Source of the DNA: Rhodobacteraceae bacterium M382
Lineage (GTDB): Bacteria; Pseudomonadota; Alphaproteobacteria; Rhodobacterales; Rhodobacteraceae
Assembly: GCA_025141015.1 (NCBI GenBank)
Contig: CP081099.1
Location: forward strand, 39,082-103,081
Direction of reading: 5' to 3'
Length of the DNA: 64,000 nt
The notes below the pieces were generated by a model that searched no databases, had not been told where the DNA came from, and saw only the letters and a program-made list of their open reading frames with translations. How positions within the stretch are numbered: position 1 is the stretch's first letter; the number at the start of each line of letters is the position of its first letter. The position numbers and the translations under genes are program-made. Of this stretch, positions 17,709 through 26,724 are shown one piece after another.

Positions 17709-18836
17709 ATGCGGCATATCCTTTTACTTCTCGTTCTGGTCAGCGTCGGCCTGCTGCCTGCGGCCTGTTCGCGCAGCCGCCTGCCCGGGGGCGCGCCGGT
17801 CAGCGAAGAAATCCTGAAAGAGGCCGACGCGGAAACCGCCGATTTCGCGCTCTACCCGGTCACCCGCGCCTTTCTGCCCACCGTGGCCCAATGGCCGACC
17901 ACCGGAACCCAGGAAAACCTGCGCTGGATCGCCGGCAGCCAGGGGGCCAAAACCCAGATCATCCAGCCCGGCGACAAGCTGACGCTGCGGATCTGGGACA
18001 GCAGCGACAATTCACTGCTGACCTCTCTGGATGAAAAGATGGTCCAGTTGCAGGATGTGACCGTCGCCTCGAACGGGTCGATCTTCATGCCCTATGTGGG
18101 CAATATCAGCGTCATCGGCCTGACCCCGGATCTGGCCCGCGAGGAATTGCAATCGGCGCTGGAAACCATCATCCCCTCGGCCCAGCTGCAGCTCGACATG
18201 AACGAAGGGCGCAACAACTCGGTCGATCTGGTCAGCGGTGTGGCCCGGCCCGGCACCTATCCGATGCCCGACCGCAACTATTCGGTGATGGGGCTGATTT
18301 CGGCAGGCGGCGGCATCGCTGCGACGCTGAACAACCCGCAGATCCGGCTGATGCGCGGCGGCGCGCTTTATGGCACCTCGGTTGACAATCTGCTCAACAA
18401 TCCCCGGTTCGATACCCTGCTGCGCGGCGGCGATCGGGTGTTCGTCGAAGAGGACGAACGCTATTTCCTGTCCTTCGGGGCCACCGGCCGCGAAGACCTG
18501 CATGTTTTCACCAAGGACACGGTTTCGGCCATGGACGCCGTGTCGATCACCGGCGGCCTGCAGGACAACAAGGCCGACCCCAAGGGGTTGCTGATCCTGC
18601 GTGAATATCCCGCCTCTGCGGTGGCGGCCGGCAATCGCGGCCCGCGTCAGCCCCGGGTGGTGTTCTCGCTGGACCTGGCCAGCGCCGACGGCATCTTTTC
18701 GGCCCGCCGGTTCCAGATCAACCCCGATGATCTGATCATCGCCACGGAATCGCCGATCAACGACGTGCTGACCGTGTCCAACATCATCGGCAACTTTGTC
18801 GGTGTCTTCAACACCACCGCCAATCTGGGCAATTGA
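17709..18836 (+). CDS. Outer-membrane polysaccharide export lipoprotein (KpsD/Wza family)
   Basis: Forms the outer-membrane exit channel for the exported polysaccharide. Starting at ATG 17709 gives a signal peptide MRHILLLLVLVSVGLLPAAC with lipobox LPAAC and the acylated Cys at residue 20. The frame is open upstream to 17631, but that would bury the signal. The polysaccharide export domain begins near IQPGDKLTLRIWDSSDNSLL and includes ASNGSIFMPYVGNISVIGLT. SLBB-like beta-grasp parts follow (LVSGVARPGTYPMPDRNYSV and SITGGLQDNKADP). The 375-residue length suits Wza/BexD-type proteins. It lies close to the kpsM/E/T-like genes and could complete their envelope-spanning complex. Confidence 0.9.
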   Translation: MRHILLLLVLVSVGLLPAACSRSRLPGGAPVSEEILKEADAETADFALYPVTRAFLPTVAQWPTTGTQENLRWIAGSQGAKTQIIQPGDKLTLRIWDSSDNSLLTSLDEKMVQLQDVTVASNGSIFMPYVGNISVIGLTPDLAREELQSALETIIPSAQLQLDMNEGRNNSVDLVSGVARPGTYPMPDRNYSVMGLISAGGGIAATLNNPQIRLMRGGALYGTSVDNLLNNPRFDTLLRGGDRVFVEEDERYFLSFGATGREDLHVFTKDTVSAMDAVSITGGLQDNKADPKGLLILREYPASAVAAGNRGPRQPRVVFSLDLASADGIFSARRFQINPDDLIIATESPINDVLTVSNIIGNFVGVFNTTANLGN

Positions 18837-18923
18837 TCCCGCGCCCCTGACGCCGCTCACAGCGGGCTGGTCACGGGCGGACACAGGGGGGCACAGGGGG
18901 GCGGGCACGGGACCTGGACCGGA

Positions 18924-20177
18924 TCAGCCCGGCACCGCGATCCGCAGATGTGCCGGAACCAGGGCGTTCATCTGCCGGATATGTTCCGGCAGGCAGCGGG
19001 TCGTGAAATCATAGGTTTCGACCACATGCGCCCGGGCCGCGGGCCCCAGATGGGCATAGGCACCGGGGTTGGCCAGCACGTCGATCACCTGATCCGCCAG
19101 CGCCTGCGGATCAAAGAAATCCACCAGCAGCCCGGTTTTGCCATGGGTCACCGCCTCGCGCACTGACGGCACATCGGACGCCACGATGGTGGCCTGCATG
19201 GCCATGGATTCCAGCAGCGACCAGCTCATCACAAAGGGCATGGTCAGATGCAGGTGACAGCGGCTGATCTGGACCACCTGACAAAAGCTGGAATAGGGCA
19301 CCCGGCCCAGGAAATGCACCCGGTTCCAGTCGACGCTGTCACCCAGTGCCTCGGTCAGCTCGGCGCGCAGCCCCTGCGGGTGCTTGCTCTTGCGACCATA
19401 CGAAACATCATCACCCCCCACCACCAGCACCCGTGCGTTGGGCCGGGCGGCCAGGATCCGGGGCAGCGCCGCCATAAAGATGTGAAAGCCGCGGGCATGT
19501 TCCAGATTGCGGGCCAGATAGGTGAACACCTCATCCTGTCGGGTGATCGGCCGCTCCAGCCGCCCCAGCGTGAGCGACACCTCCGGGTCAGGCCCCAGCC
19601 GATCGGTGCGGATCCCGTCATGGCAGGTGTAGAATTTCGGATGGAAGGCGTCGGGAAACGTGTTCTTTTGCCAGACGGTCGGCACATGGCCCAGATCCAC
19701 CTTGTGGATATTGGCATAGGGCACCGCGTTGCGGGCCTCCATCAGGAACGGCATGTGATCGGAAACCGGCTCGGCCGGGTCGAACCCGACCAGCCCGCCG
19801 GTGGCGTTGTAGAAATATTCAAAGAATCCCAGGATCGGCACATCCGGCCAGATCTGTTTCATGAACAACAGCTCGCCCCAACCGGTATGACCCAGGATCA
19901 GATCCGGGCGAAACCCCTCGCTCTGTTCCAGATCGCGTGCGGCCATGGCCGCCCCAAACCCCGCCCCCGTGGCCTCTTCCCAGACCTTGGACAGCCCATA
20001 GGCCTTGGCGTCGGGGCTGTGGTGGGGCTTGTAGGTTCGGGTCAGCACCCCGTTGATCCGGGGCGCATCCTGGCGTTGGGTCAGGAACACGATCCGATGC
20101 CCCCCCTGCGCGACCAGCCACATGAGCAGCTCGCGATATTGCCCGGGCATGTTCTGGTGCACAAAGAGAATATTCAT
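18924..20177 (-). CDS. Family 4-like glycosyltransferase, last gene of the rhamnose operon
   Basis: GT-B fold transferase. The N-terminus MNILFVHQNMPGQYRELLMW has the first Rossmann strand and loop. Landmarks of the GT4/GT1-type C-terminal nucleotide-binding domain include RVLVVGGDDVSYG, VHFLGRVPYSSFCQVVQIS and PFVMSWSLLESMAMQATIVAS. The last of these carries the acidic E-x7-E-like region (here SLLESMA), then DVPSVREAVTHGKTGLLVDF. At 417 residues the length is normal. It starts 18 bases after rmlA on the same strand and so is probably co-transcribed with rmlCBDA, making it a strong candidate rhamnosyltransferase. That assignment rests on operon context only. Confidence 0.88.
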   Translation of the reverse strand: MNILFVHQNMPGQYRELLMWLVAQGGHRIVFLTQRQDAPRINGVLTRTYKPHHSPDAKAYGLSKVWEEATGAGFGAAMAARDLEQSEGFRPDLILGHTGWGELLFMKQIWPDVPILGFFEYFYNATGGLVGFDPAEPVSDHMPFLMEARNAVPYANIHKVDLGHVPTVWQKNTFPDAFHPKFYTCHDGIRTDRLGPDPEVSLTLGRLERPITRQDEVFTYLARNLEHARGFHIFMAALPRILAARPNARVLVVGGDDVSYGRKSKHPQGLRAELTEALGDSVDWNRVHFLGRVPYSSFCQVVQISRCHLHLTMPFVMSWSLLESMAMQATIVASDVPSVREAVTHGKTGLLVDFFDPQALADQVIDVLANPGAYAHLGPAARAHVVETYDFTTRCLPEHIRQMNALVPAHLRIAVPG

Positions 20178-20195
20178 CGTTCAAATCCTGTCCTG

Positions 20196-21068
20196 CTAAT
20201 GCAAAAGCCCCTTGAGATAGGTGCCATATCCATTCTTGCTGAACAGCTCGGCCCGCTCTGCCAACTGCGCATCCGTGGTCCAACCATTCTGATGCGCGAT
20301 CTCTTCGGGACAGCCGGTCTGCAGGCCCTGGCGTTTTTCCAGCGTGCGCACGAAATTGCCCGCATCCAGCAGGGACCCATGGGTGCCGGTGTCCAGCCAG
20401 GCATAGCCCCGCCCCATGCGTTGCAGGGTCAGTTCGCCGTCCTCCAGATACATCTCCAACAGCGACGTGATCTCCAGCTCTCCGCGCGCCGAGGGGCGCA
20501 CCCTGCGGGCCCGCTCCGGGGCTGTGCCATCCAGGAAATACAACCCCGTCACCGCATAGTTCGACGGCGGCACCGGCGGTTTTTCGATGATCGACCTGAC
20601 CGACCCGTCGGGGGCAAAATCCACCACACCATAGCGTTCGGGATCTGCCACGTGATAGCCGAACACGGTGCCGCCGGTGGTCTGGGAATCCGCCGCCGCC
20701 ATCAGTTCGGGCAGCCCGTGACCAAAAAAGATATTGTCGCCCAGCACCATGGCCGACGGCGCGCCATCCAGAAACTCCTCGGCCAGAATATAGGCCTGTG
20801 CCAGCCCCTCGGGGTTGGGCTGGGTCACATAGGTCAGCGCGATTCCCCACTGGCTGCCATCCCCCAGCATACGTTGAAACTGGGCCTGGTCCTGCGGCGT
20901 GGTGATCATGCAGATCTCGCGGATACCAGCCAGCATCAGCACCGAGATCGGATAATAGATCATCGGTTTGTCATAGATCGGCAGCAGCTGCTTTGAGATC
21001 CCGATGGTGATCGGATACAGCCGGGTGCCGCTGCCGCCCGCCAGAATGATGCCTTTGCGGTTGGTCAT
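20196..21068 (-). CDS. rmlA: Glucose-1-phosphate thymidylyltransferase
   Basis: First committed step of dTDP-L-rhamnose synthesis: dTTP + glucose-1-phosphate to dTDP-glucose. The N-terminal KGIILAGGSGTRLYPIT holds the nucleotidyltransferase GGxGTRLxP loop, and SKQLLPIYDKPMIYYPISVL follows. VLGDNIFFGHG supplies a metal-binding Asp, and IIEKPP, YAVTGLYFLD, RGELEIT and YAWLDTGTH complete the RmlA pattern. The 290-residue length is typical. It follows rmlD by 73 bases in the minus-strand order rmlC, rmlB, rmlD, rmlA, glycosyltransferase. In E. coli-like orders rmlA precedes rmlC, so this C-B-D-A order is a rearranged form. Confidence 0.97.
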   Translation of the reverse strand: MTNRKGIILAGGSGTRLYPITIGISKQLLPIYDKPMIYYPISVLMLAGIREICMITTPQDQAQFQRMLGDGSQWGIALTYVTQPNPEGLAQAYILAEEFLDGAPSAMVLGDNIFFGHGLPELMAAADSQTTGGTVFGYHVADPERYGVVDFAPDGSVRSIIEKPPVPPSNYAVTGLYFLDGTAPERARRVRPSARGELEITSLLEMYLEDGELTLQRMGRGYAWLDTGTHGSLLDAGNFVRTLEKRQGLQTGCPEEIAHQNGWTTDAQLAERAELFSKNGYGTYLKGLLH

Positions 21069-21141
21069 ATGTTGTGTTTCAACCTCTCGAATATGGGCCT
21101 GCGCCGCAGGTTCTGCGCCGATCCGGCCCGCGTCATGAAAA

Positions 21142-22008
21142 TCAGTCTTTCTTCAGGGCGTCCAGATCGGCCAGGATCTCGGTCAGCCCCGCCTTCCAAT
21201 CCGGGCGCGGCAGGCCAAAGACCGCCTCGGTCGCGGAATTGTCCATGCGCGAATTGAGCGGGCGCCGGGCCGGTGTGGGATAGTCTGAACTGGGGATATC
21301 GACCACGTCACAGTCAATCCCGGCCTGGTCAAAGATCTCGCGGGCAAAATCGGCCCAGCTGACATCCGGTCCGCCCGACACATGGTAGCTGCCCGATTTC
21401 GACGGATCCGCCACCAGCTGCCGGGCCACGGCCAGACAGGCATCGGCCAGCGCCGCCGCCGGGGTCGGGCCGCCGATCTGATCGGCCACAATGGTCAGCC
21501 GGTCGCGCTCGGCGCCCAGCTTCAGCATGGTCTTGATGAAATTATGTCCATGTGCGGATACCACCCACGACGTGCGCAGGATGGCATGCACCCCGCCTGC
21601 CGCGCGCACCGCGATTTCGCCGTTCAGCTTGGTGCGCCCATAGGCCCCCAGCGGTCCCATCGGGGCGTCCACCGCAAACGGCTGATCACCGGATCCGTCA
21701 AAGACGTAATCGGTCGACACCTGTACAAACGGCAATCCGCGCGCGGCCGCTGCGCGGGCCAGGGCACCGGCGGTGGTGGCATTGATCATCTCGGCCAGCG
21801 GTTCGTCCTCTTCGGCCTTGTCGACGGCCGTATAGGCCACCGCATTGATCACCGCATCGGCGTCTGTCGCTGTGACAAAGGCAACGCAGGTTTCGGGGCG
21901 GGTGAAATCCGCCTCGTCCAGCCCGCGCACCTCCAGCGTGACATCACCGGCCCGGCGGATCAGCTCCTGACCCAGCTGGCCGATCTCTCCGAATACAAGA
22001 CACTTCAT
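21142..22008 (-). CDS. rmlD: dTDP-4-dehydrorhamnose reductase
   Basis: Final NADPH-dependent reduction to dTDP-L-rhamnose. From ATG 22008 the protein starts [20 protein letters not shown], with the Rossmann GxxGQLG motif typical of Rml[36 protein letters not shown] and [12 protein letters not shown] (catalytic Tyr-x3-Lys) follow in the normal order, then [19 protein letters not shown]. The open frame extends upstream to 22062, but 22008 gives the canonical N-terminus and a 4-base ATGA overlap with the end of rmlB, a sign of translational coupling. Length 288 residues, as expected. Confidence 0.96.
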   Translation of the reverse strand: MKCLVFGEIGQLGQELIRRAGDVTLEVRGLDEADFTRPETCVAFVTATDADAVINAVAYTAVDKAEEDEPLAEMINATTAGALARAAAARGLPFVQVSTDYVFDGSGDQPFAVDAPMGPLGAYGRTKLNGEIAVRAAGGVHAILRTSWVVSAHGHNFIKTMLKLGAERDRLTIVADQIGGPTPAAALADACLAVARQLVADPSKSGSYHVSGGPDVSWADFAREIFDQAGIDCDVVDIPSSDYPTPARRPLNSRMDNSATEAVFGLPRPDWKAGLTEILADLDALKKD

Positions 22009-23057
22009 GCTTTCACTCCCAGACGTTCGCCCACGCCGGCGCGGTCCTGCAGCGCCCGCCACCAGTTTTCATTGTCCAGATACCATTGCACGGTGCGCGC
22101 CAGCCCCTCTTCGACCGTGACACTGGGCCGCCAGCCCAGTTCGGTCCGGATCCGGGTCGGGTCGATGGCATAGCGCGCATCATGGCCGGGCCGGTCGGTG
22201 ACAAAGGTGATCTGCGCCCGATAGGAGGCGCCATCGGCCCGCGGACGTTTTTCATCCAGAATACCGCACAGCGTCTCCACCAGCGCGAGGTTGGTGCGTT
22301 CATTTTCGCCACCGATGTTATACGTCCGCCCCAGCGCGCCCTTCTGCACCACGGTCAGCAGCGCATCGGCATGATCCTCGACAAACAGCCAGTCGCGGAT
22401 GTTGGACCCATCGCCATAGATCGGCAGATCCCTGCCCGCCAGCGCGTTCAGGATGATCACCGGGATCAGCTTTTCGGGGAAATGATAGGGGCCGTAATTG
22501 TTCGAACAATTGGTCAGCACCACCGGCAGCCCATAGGTCTCGGCCCAGGCGCGCACCAGATGGTCCGAGCTGGCCTTGGACGCCGAATAGGGCGAACGCG
22601 GGTCATAGGCGGTGTCTTCGGTGAACAGCACGTCGGGGTCGCTGGGCAGCGAGCCATAGACCTCGTCGGTCGAGATGTGATGGAAACGGAACGTCTCCGG
22701 CCTGCCTGCCTGCATCCAATAGCTGCGCGCCGCCTCGAGCATGTTGTAGGTGCCGGTGATATTGGTTTCGATGAAATCGCCGGGGCCGTCGATCGACCGG
22801 TCCACATGGGATTCCGCGGCCAGATGCATCACCGCATCCGGGCTGTGTTCGCCAAAAACCCGGTCCAGCGCCGCCCGATCGCGGATGTCGGCCTGCACGA
22901 ACACGTAATTCGGGCTGTCCGCGACGCTGGCCACATTGTCCAGACAGGCGGCATAGGTGAGCGCATCGAGATTGACCACCTGATGTCCGTCCCGAATGGC
23001 CTGGCGCACAACGGCGGATCCGATGAATCCCGCCCCCCCGGTGACAAGCAGTTTCAT
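22005..23057 (-). CDS. rmlB: dTDP-glucose 4,6-dehydratase
   Basis: Converts dTDP-glucose to dTDP-4-keto-6-deoxyglucose. [19 protein letters not shown] holds the NAD-binding GGxGFIG motif. [17 protein letters not shown] is the RmlB signature. [13 protein letters not shown] (catalytic Thr, with the Asp/Glu pair) and [15 protein letters not shown] (Tyr-x3-Lys) follow, then [17 protein letters not shown]. The length of 350 residues fits the family. It is 6 bases downstream of rmlC and overlaps rmlD by 4 bases. Confidence 0.97.
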   Translation of the reverse strand: MKLLVTGGAGFIGSAVVRQAIRDGHQVVNLDALTYAACLDNVASVADSPNYVFVQADIRDRAALDRVFGEHSPDAVMHLAAESHVDRSIDGPGDFIETNITGTYNMLEAARSYWMQAGRPETFRFHHISTDEVYGSLPSDPDVLFTEDTAYDPRSPYSASKASSDHLVRAWAETYGLPVVLTNCSNNYGPYHFPEKLIPVIILNALAGRDLPIYGDGSNIRDWLFVEDHADALLTVVQKGALGRTYNIGGENERTNLALVETLCGILDEKRPRADGASYRAQITFVTDRPGHDARYAIDPTRIRTELGWRPSVTVEEGLARTVQWYLDNENWWRALQDRAGVGERLGVKA

Positions 23058-23063
23058 GGTCTC

Positions 23064-23630
23064 TTATCCTTCCCAGACAAACGGGCTGTCGAAATCGGCC
23101 AGGGCGGGGGCCACCGCATCCTTGCCCGAGAGCACCGGATCGCCCCCCTGCGCTGGGTCGATCCCCCAGTCGATCCCGCAGCTGTCCCAGCGGACGGCCC
23201 CGTCACAGTCGGGCGCGTAATAATCGGTGCATTTATACAGGATCTCGGTATCGGGTGCGCGGGTCACAAAGCCGTGCAGAAACCCGGCGGGCACCAGCAG
23301 CTGCTTGCCGTTTTCTGCTGTCAGCTCTTCGCCATACCAATGGCCATAGGTGGGGCTGCCCTTGCGGATGTCGACCGCCACGTCAAACAGCGCCCCCTGG
23401 CCACAGCGCACCAGCTTGTCCTGGGCGTGGGGCGGGGCCTGGAAATGCAGACCACGGATGGTGCCCGTCTGGGCCGACATCGAATGATTGTCCTGTACGA
23501 ACTCCAGATCGATACCATGGTCGTGCAGAAGCCGTTTGTTCCAGCTTTCGCTGAAAAATCCGCGCGCATCGCCAAACCGATTGGGGGTCAGAACCTTCAC
23601 ACCGGGAAGGGACGTTTCTTGTATCTGCAT
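23064..23630 (-). CDS. rmlC: dTDP-4-dehydrorhamnose 3,5-epimerase, first gene of the rhamnose operon
   Basis: Double epimerisation at C3 and C5 in the dTDP-rhamnose pathway. The cupin protein shows the family's ordered landmarks: DARGFFSESWNKR, FVQDNHSMSAQTGTIRGLHFQ (with the catalytic His in RGLHFQ), PPHAQDKLVRC, ALFDVAVDIRKGSPTYG and LLVPAGFLHGFV. The length, 188 residues, is standard. It opens the minus-strand operon; the promoter must lie in the roughly 130 bases between its start and the decamer repeats at the repA 3' end. Known roseobacter RepA-type biofilm plasmids carry this operon, and its loss there abolishes attachment; extending that role to this strain is inference. Confidence 0.97.
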   Translation of the reverse strand: MQIQETSLPGVKVLTPNRFGDARGFFSESWNKRLLHDHGIDLEFVQDNHSMSAQTGTIRGLHFQAPPHAQDKLVRCGQGALFDVAVDIRKGSPTYGHWYGEELTAENGKQLLVPAGFLHGFVTRAPDTEILYKCTDYYAPDCDGAVRWDSCGIDWGIDPAQGGDPVLSGKDAVAPALADFDSPFVWEG

Positions 23631-23760
23631 TTTATCTCAATTTCCGGTCTCAAACTCAGTTCCCCTTTAGCAACCCAACCTCAAACAGTCACCGGGGGAA
23701 GCGAATAAATTGCGCCAACACGTCAAAGGGTCCCAATCGGGCCACATGGAACCTCACCCG

Positions 23761-23810
23761 TCGTCCCTGTGCGTCCCTGTGCGTTACGGGGCGTTACGGG
23801 GCGTTACGGC
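23761..23810. repeat. Decamer tandem repeats at the 3' end of repA
   Basis: Five consecutive 10-base units of two related types: (T/G)CGTCCCTGT twice, then GCGTTACGG(G/C) three times. The last unit overlaps the repA stop codon. The strict 10-base period is about one helical turn. The role is unknown; the position between the repA 3' end and the rml operon promoter region makes a replication or regulatory role possible. Confidence 0.75.
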
Positions 23811-24844
23811 GCGCTGCGTTTGCGCACCCACCCCAAAAAGGCCGCATCCGGCTTGCGCAGGCGCGGTGCGCCCGAACGCGCCCAGACCCCGCGCCAATCC
23901 GCCTCCAGCGCATGGACATCGACACCGGGCATCAGGCGGCGGGCCTCGTCACGGGCGGCCTCGGACAGGGTTGGCGGGCGGGCATCGCCTTCGACCAGCC
24001 CTCCGCGCGGCGTAAAGCGGATCAGATCGCCGGGCTCTTCGCGCATGTCGTAATCGGGCAGATGCCCCGCCTCGATCATGTCGCGCAGCATCTTGCGGAA
24101 CACCCGTCGGGGGCTGGCAGATCCGGATTTCTTCAACAGCGTTTCGACGGACACCGTCCACCCCGGCTGACGGCCACAATGTTTGCGCGCCAGTTCATAG
24201 ATGCGCCGCTCCAGCGGTTTGCGCAGACGGAAATAATCCCGGCTGAGCGTCAGCACCGATTTCGACAGCACCGCCCGGAACAGCCAGTCCGACAGCGTCA
24301 CCGCCACGCTGACCATTCGCCCGCCACCCTTGGCCGATGTGGGGGACTTGCGCACGATCTCCCAGCTTTCGATCAGACCAAACCCGGTGGTGGTCTCGGT
24401 CTCTCCGGTGGCGATATTGGTGGTGATCCGGGTGCCGGCCAGCCGCTCAAAGGCCTCGCGCAGACGGCGATAGGCGTCCCCGCTGGTTTCGCGGTTGGTG
24501 GCGACCAGCAGATCATGCGCCTTGAGGTGCAGCGTCCGGCTGACCTGGCGGCCCGCGTTCAGCGCCCCCATCAGCTGCGAGATGCAAAAGATCAGGATGT
24601 CCTTGTCATGGATCGTCGCCAATCCCTTGACCGATGGTGTCACCGTGATCTGCACCCTGTTGTGCTCATACTCCAGAATGCGGCGATCCGGTCGGGTGGC
24701 CAGCGAAAACAGCGGATGCTCCATGCTCGCCAGATCGTTCTTGGGGATGGCATCAAAAATATCGCAGACGAAAAAATCGCTCTGTCGCATTCGGTCCGGC
24801 AAAAGGTCTGCACCCTTCCCGCCTGCCACGGTCATACCAGTCAC
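23804..24844 (-). CDS. repA: Plasmid replication initiator, RepA type (RPA family)
   Basis: Initiator of the RepA-type replicons found on roseobacter plasmids. Landmarks are RMRQSDFFVCDIFDAIPKND, MEHPLFSLATRPDRRI, ITVTPSVKGLATIHDKDILI, ISQLMGALNAGR, AYRRLREAFERLAGTRITTN and YFRLRKPLERRIYELARKHC. The first two-thirds form the winged-helix initiator-like region. The start is uncertain: GTG 24844 is preceded by GAGG motifs, and ATG 24835 is an in-frame alternative three codons in. Length is about 346 residues. It is divergent from parA, with the iteron/DnaA-box region between the two starts, a normal layout for autoregulated initiators that bind iterons upstream of their own gene. The C-terminal tail is rich in Arg and Ala. 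Confidence 0.93.
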   Translation of the reverse strand: MTGMTVAGGKGADLLPDRMRQSDFFVCDIFDAIPKNDLASMEHPLFSLATRPDRRILEYEHNRVQITVTPSVKGLATIHDKDILIFCISQLMGALNAGRQVSRTLHLKAHDLLVATNRETSGDAYRRLREAFERLAGTRITTNIATGETETTTGFGLIESWEIVRKSPTSAKGGGRMVSVAVTLSDWLFRAVLSKSVLTLSRDYFRLRKPLERRIYELARKHCGRQPGWTVSVETLLKKSGSASPRRVFRKMLRDMIEAGHLPDYDMREEPGDLIRFTPRGGLVEGDARPPTLSEAARDEARRLMPGVDVHALEADWRGVWARSGAPRLRKPDAAFLGWVRKRSAP

Positions 24845-24973
24845 TGCCTCGTCCTCATCTGCCTGCGCTCGGGCGCCCTGTGTTCAGGGTCATCCCCTTG
24901 GCCGAATTCCCCGGATATTTCCGTCGGATCCGACTCGTTTTCTTTCGTGGTTTTAGTGACACCCACCCTAGAG

Positions 24974-24982
24974 TTATCCACA
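24974..24982 (+). promoter_or_regulatory. DnaA box
   Basis: TTATCCACA, an exact match to the consensus high-affinity DnaA box, 13 bases before the first iteron and upstream of repA. Confidence 0.8.
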
Positions 24983-24994
24983 AGCTCGCACAAC

Positions 24995-25060
24995 GGGGGT
25001 TTGGAGTCGCTTGATCGGGGGTTCAGAGTCACTTCTTCGGGGTTTCAGAGTCACGACATC
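24995..25060 (+). repeat. Three 22-base direct repeats (iterons)
   Basis: Units start at 24995, 25017 and 25039, exactly 22 bases apart (two helical turns), with no spacer. Each begins with a run of 4-5 G followed by TT and a core that reads CAGAGTCAC in units 2 and 3 and GGAGTCGCT in unit 1, and ends in TC. A more degenerate relative (GTGGTTTTAGTGACAC) lies upstream near 24947. They are the likely binding sites for the RepA initiator. Confidence 0.82.
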
Positions 25061-25301
25061 CCGTCAAAATCCCCAAAAACCCTTTGTTTTCAATGCACAG
25101 GTTGACATATACAGGGTCCATAACAGGAAATAACACAAATATAACACTATAAAAAAATCGCCATGCCTGGAAACTTGCGCTAAATTGGCACCAACATCCC
25201 CTTATTTTGCTGAGAAAAATCATGTGATATGCGCATTCTGCTTCCATGTGATGCGTTTTGCAGTATTCTAAGGAAAACACAGCACATCGAGCGGATTTCA
25301 C

Positions 25302-26690
25302 ATGGCCAAGGACAGCACAGCCCTGCCCCCCTATTTCAACATCGACCCAGACGCCGCGATGGCGGAGCTGGAGTTACCCACAGAGACAGGCGGCTTTGCG
25401 GCCATCGCCGAGGCCTGTGCCCGGGGTCGGGTGGATCTGGCCAGCCGCGGTCTTGACGAAGATGGCCGCAAACAGCTGCGCCTGTTTTCGACCTGGGAAA
25501 TCACCCGCTATCTGATCCCCGTCGCCCAGGCCCATTTCCGTCGGGTGCTGAAACAGAACCCCGACCTGCCCCAGGGCCGCAGCGAAACCGAAGGCGGCGC
25601 CAAATGGTTCACCCTCGACGAGGTGCTGCGCCTGCGCGCGCATTTTGGGGCACAGGGATCCAAAGCCAAGAACTACCTGCCCTATCGTCCCCCCGGACAG
25701 CCCGCCAAGATGGTTGCCGTGGCCAATTTCAAGGGCGGCGTGGGCAAAACCAGCACCGCGGCGCATCTGGCGATGTCGGCGGCGCTTGATGGGTATCGCG
25801 TGCTGGTGATTGATCTCGACAGCCAGGGCTCGATGACCTCGATCTTTGGCGGCAAGGTCGATGATGAATGGCAGACGGCCTTTCCGCTGCTGGCGCGCCA
25901 CTATGGCGAATATCTGCGCCTCGACAATCAGCGCCGCCTGGACCGGGGCGACCCGCCCCAGCCGCTGGACGACAACCTGGCGGCGGCGCTGGAGATGACG
26001 GCCGGGGATGTGATCCAATCCACCCATTGGCCGAACATCGACCTGATTGGTGCCCAGCTGAACCTGTATTGGGCCGAATTCCAGATTCCGGTCTGGCGGA
26101 TGCAGGCGCGCGGCTGGAAGCTGTGGGACGCGCTCACCGACCGGCTGGAGGCGGATGGGGTGCTGGATCAGTATGACCTGGTGTTCATCGATACCCCGCC
26201 TGCGCTTGGCTATCTGACCATCAATGGTCTGGCGGCGGCGGATATTCTGCTGGTGCCCATGGGGGCCTCGTTTCTTGAATTCGATTCCACGGGGCGGTTC
26301 TTTGACATGCTGCATTCCACATTCGCCAGCATCGAAGACGGCGAAAATGTTGCGGCCCGCGCCCTCGGCCGCCCCGAGATGGGGTTCGAATGGGATGCGG
26401 TGCGCACCGTGATCACCCGGTATGACGGCGCCCAACAGGGCGAACTTTCGGCTCTGATGCAGGCCTATCTGGGCAAGACGCTGTCACCGCACCGGCAGGA
26501 TTTCACCGCGCTGATCGGCCAGGCCGGAGAACAGGTCAATGGCATCTACGAGGCCGATTATCGTGATTTCAACCGCGAAACCTATGCGCGTGGGCGCGAG
26601 ACATTCGACGCCACCTATGCCGCGTTCAAACGGTTGCTGCTGGGCATTTGGCGTCGCGCCGAACTCGACTCCCGGCAGGCCGCAGAATAA
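25302..26690 (+). CDS. parA: Plasmid partition ATPase ParA (type Ia, with N-terminal extension)
   Basis: Walker-type ATPase that positions the replicon together with ParB and parS. The N-terminal 135 residues precede the ATPase domain and include a putative helix-turn-helix region (ARGRVDLASRGLDEDGRK, FTLDEVLRLRAHFG). This is the extension of type Ia ParA proteins that bind their own promoter. MVAVANFKGGVGKTSTAA (about residues 137-154) is the deviant Walker A with its signature Lys. LVIDLDSQGSMTSIFGG is Walker A', and LVFIDTPPALGYLTING is Walker B. The length is 462 residues. It starts about 240 bases right of the iterons and is 34 bases upstream of parB, so the two form one operon, probably autoregulated. 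Confidence 0.95.
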   Translation: MAKDSTALPPYFNIDPDAAMAELELPTETGGFAAIAEACARGRVDLASRGLDEDGRKQLRLFSTWEITRYLIPVAQAHFRRVLKQNPDLPQGRSETEGGAKWFTLDEVLRLRAHFGAQGSKAKNYLPYRPPGQPAKMVAVANFKGGVGKTSTAAHLAMSAALDGYRVLVIDLDSQGSMTSIFGGKVDDEWQTAFPLLARHYGEYLRLDNQRRLDRGDPPQPLDDNLAAALEMTAGDVIQSTHWPNIDLIGAQLNLYWAEFQIPVWRMQARGWKLWDALTDRLEADGVLDQYDLVFIDTPPALGYLTINGLAAADILLVPMGASFLEFDSTGRFFDMLHSTFASIEDGENVAARALGRPEMGFEWDAVRTVITRYDGAQQGELSALMQAYLGKTLSPHRQDFTALIGQAGEQVNGIYEADYRDFNRETYARGRETFDATYAAFKRLLLGIWRRAELDSRQAAE

Positions 26691-26724
26691 CAGACCCTAA
26701 CAAGGGCAAACAGGAGGAGCAGAC

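Larger units (their letters stand above)
24845..25301. other. Putative origin of replication between repA and parA
   Basis: This 457-base gene-free stretch holds a consensus DnaA box, three 22-base direct repeats and, towards parA, an A/T-rich segment (about 25090-25260) unlike the GC-rich surroundings. DnaA box, iterons and an A/T-rich unwinding region next to an initiator gene are the standard parts of an iteron origin. Promoters for repA (leftward) and parA (rightward) must also lie here. TTGACA at 25102-25107 is a possible -35 for parA, but no good -10 follows at the right distance. Confidence 0.75.

Noticed and set aside
22086..23708. Plus-strand frame of 540 codons across rmlB and rmlC
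   Set aside because: Antisense to two unmistakable rml genes with full catalytic motifs.
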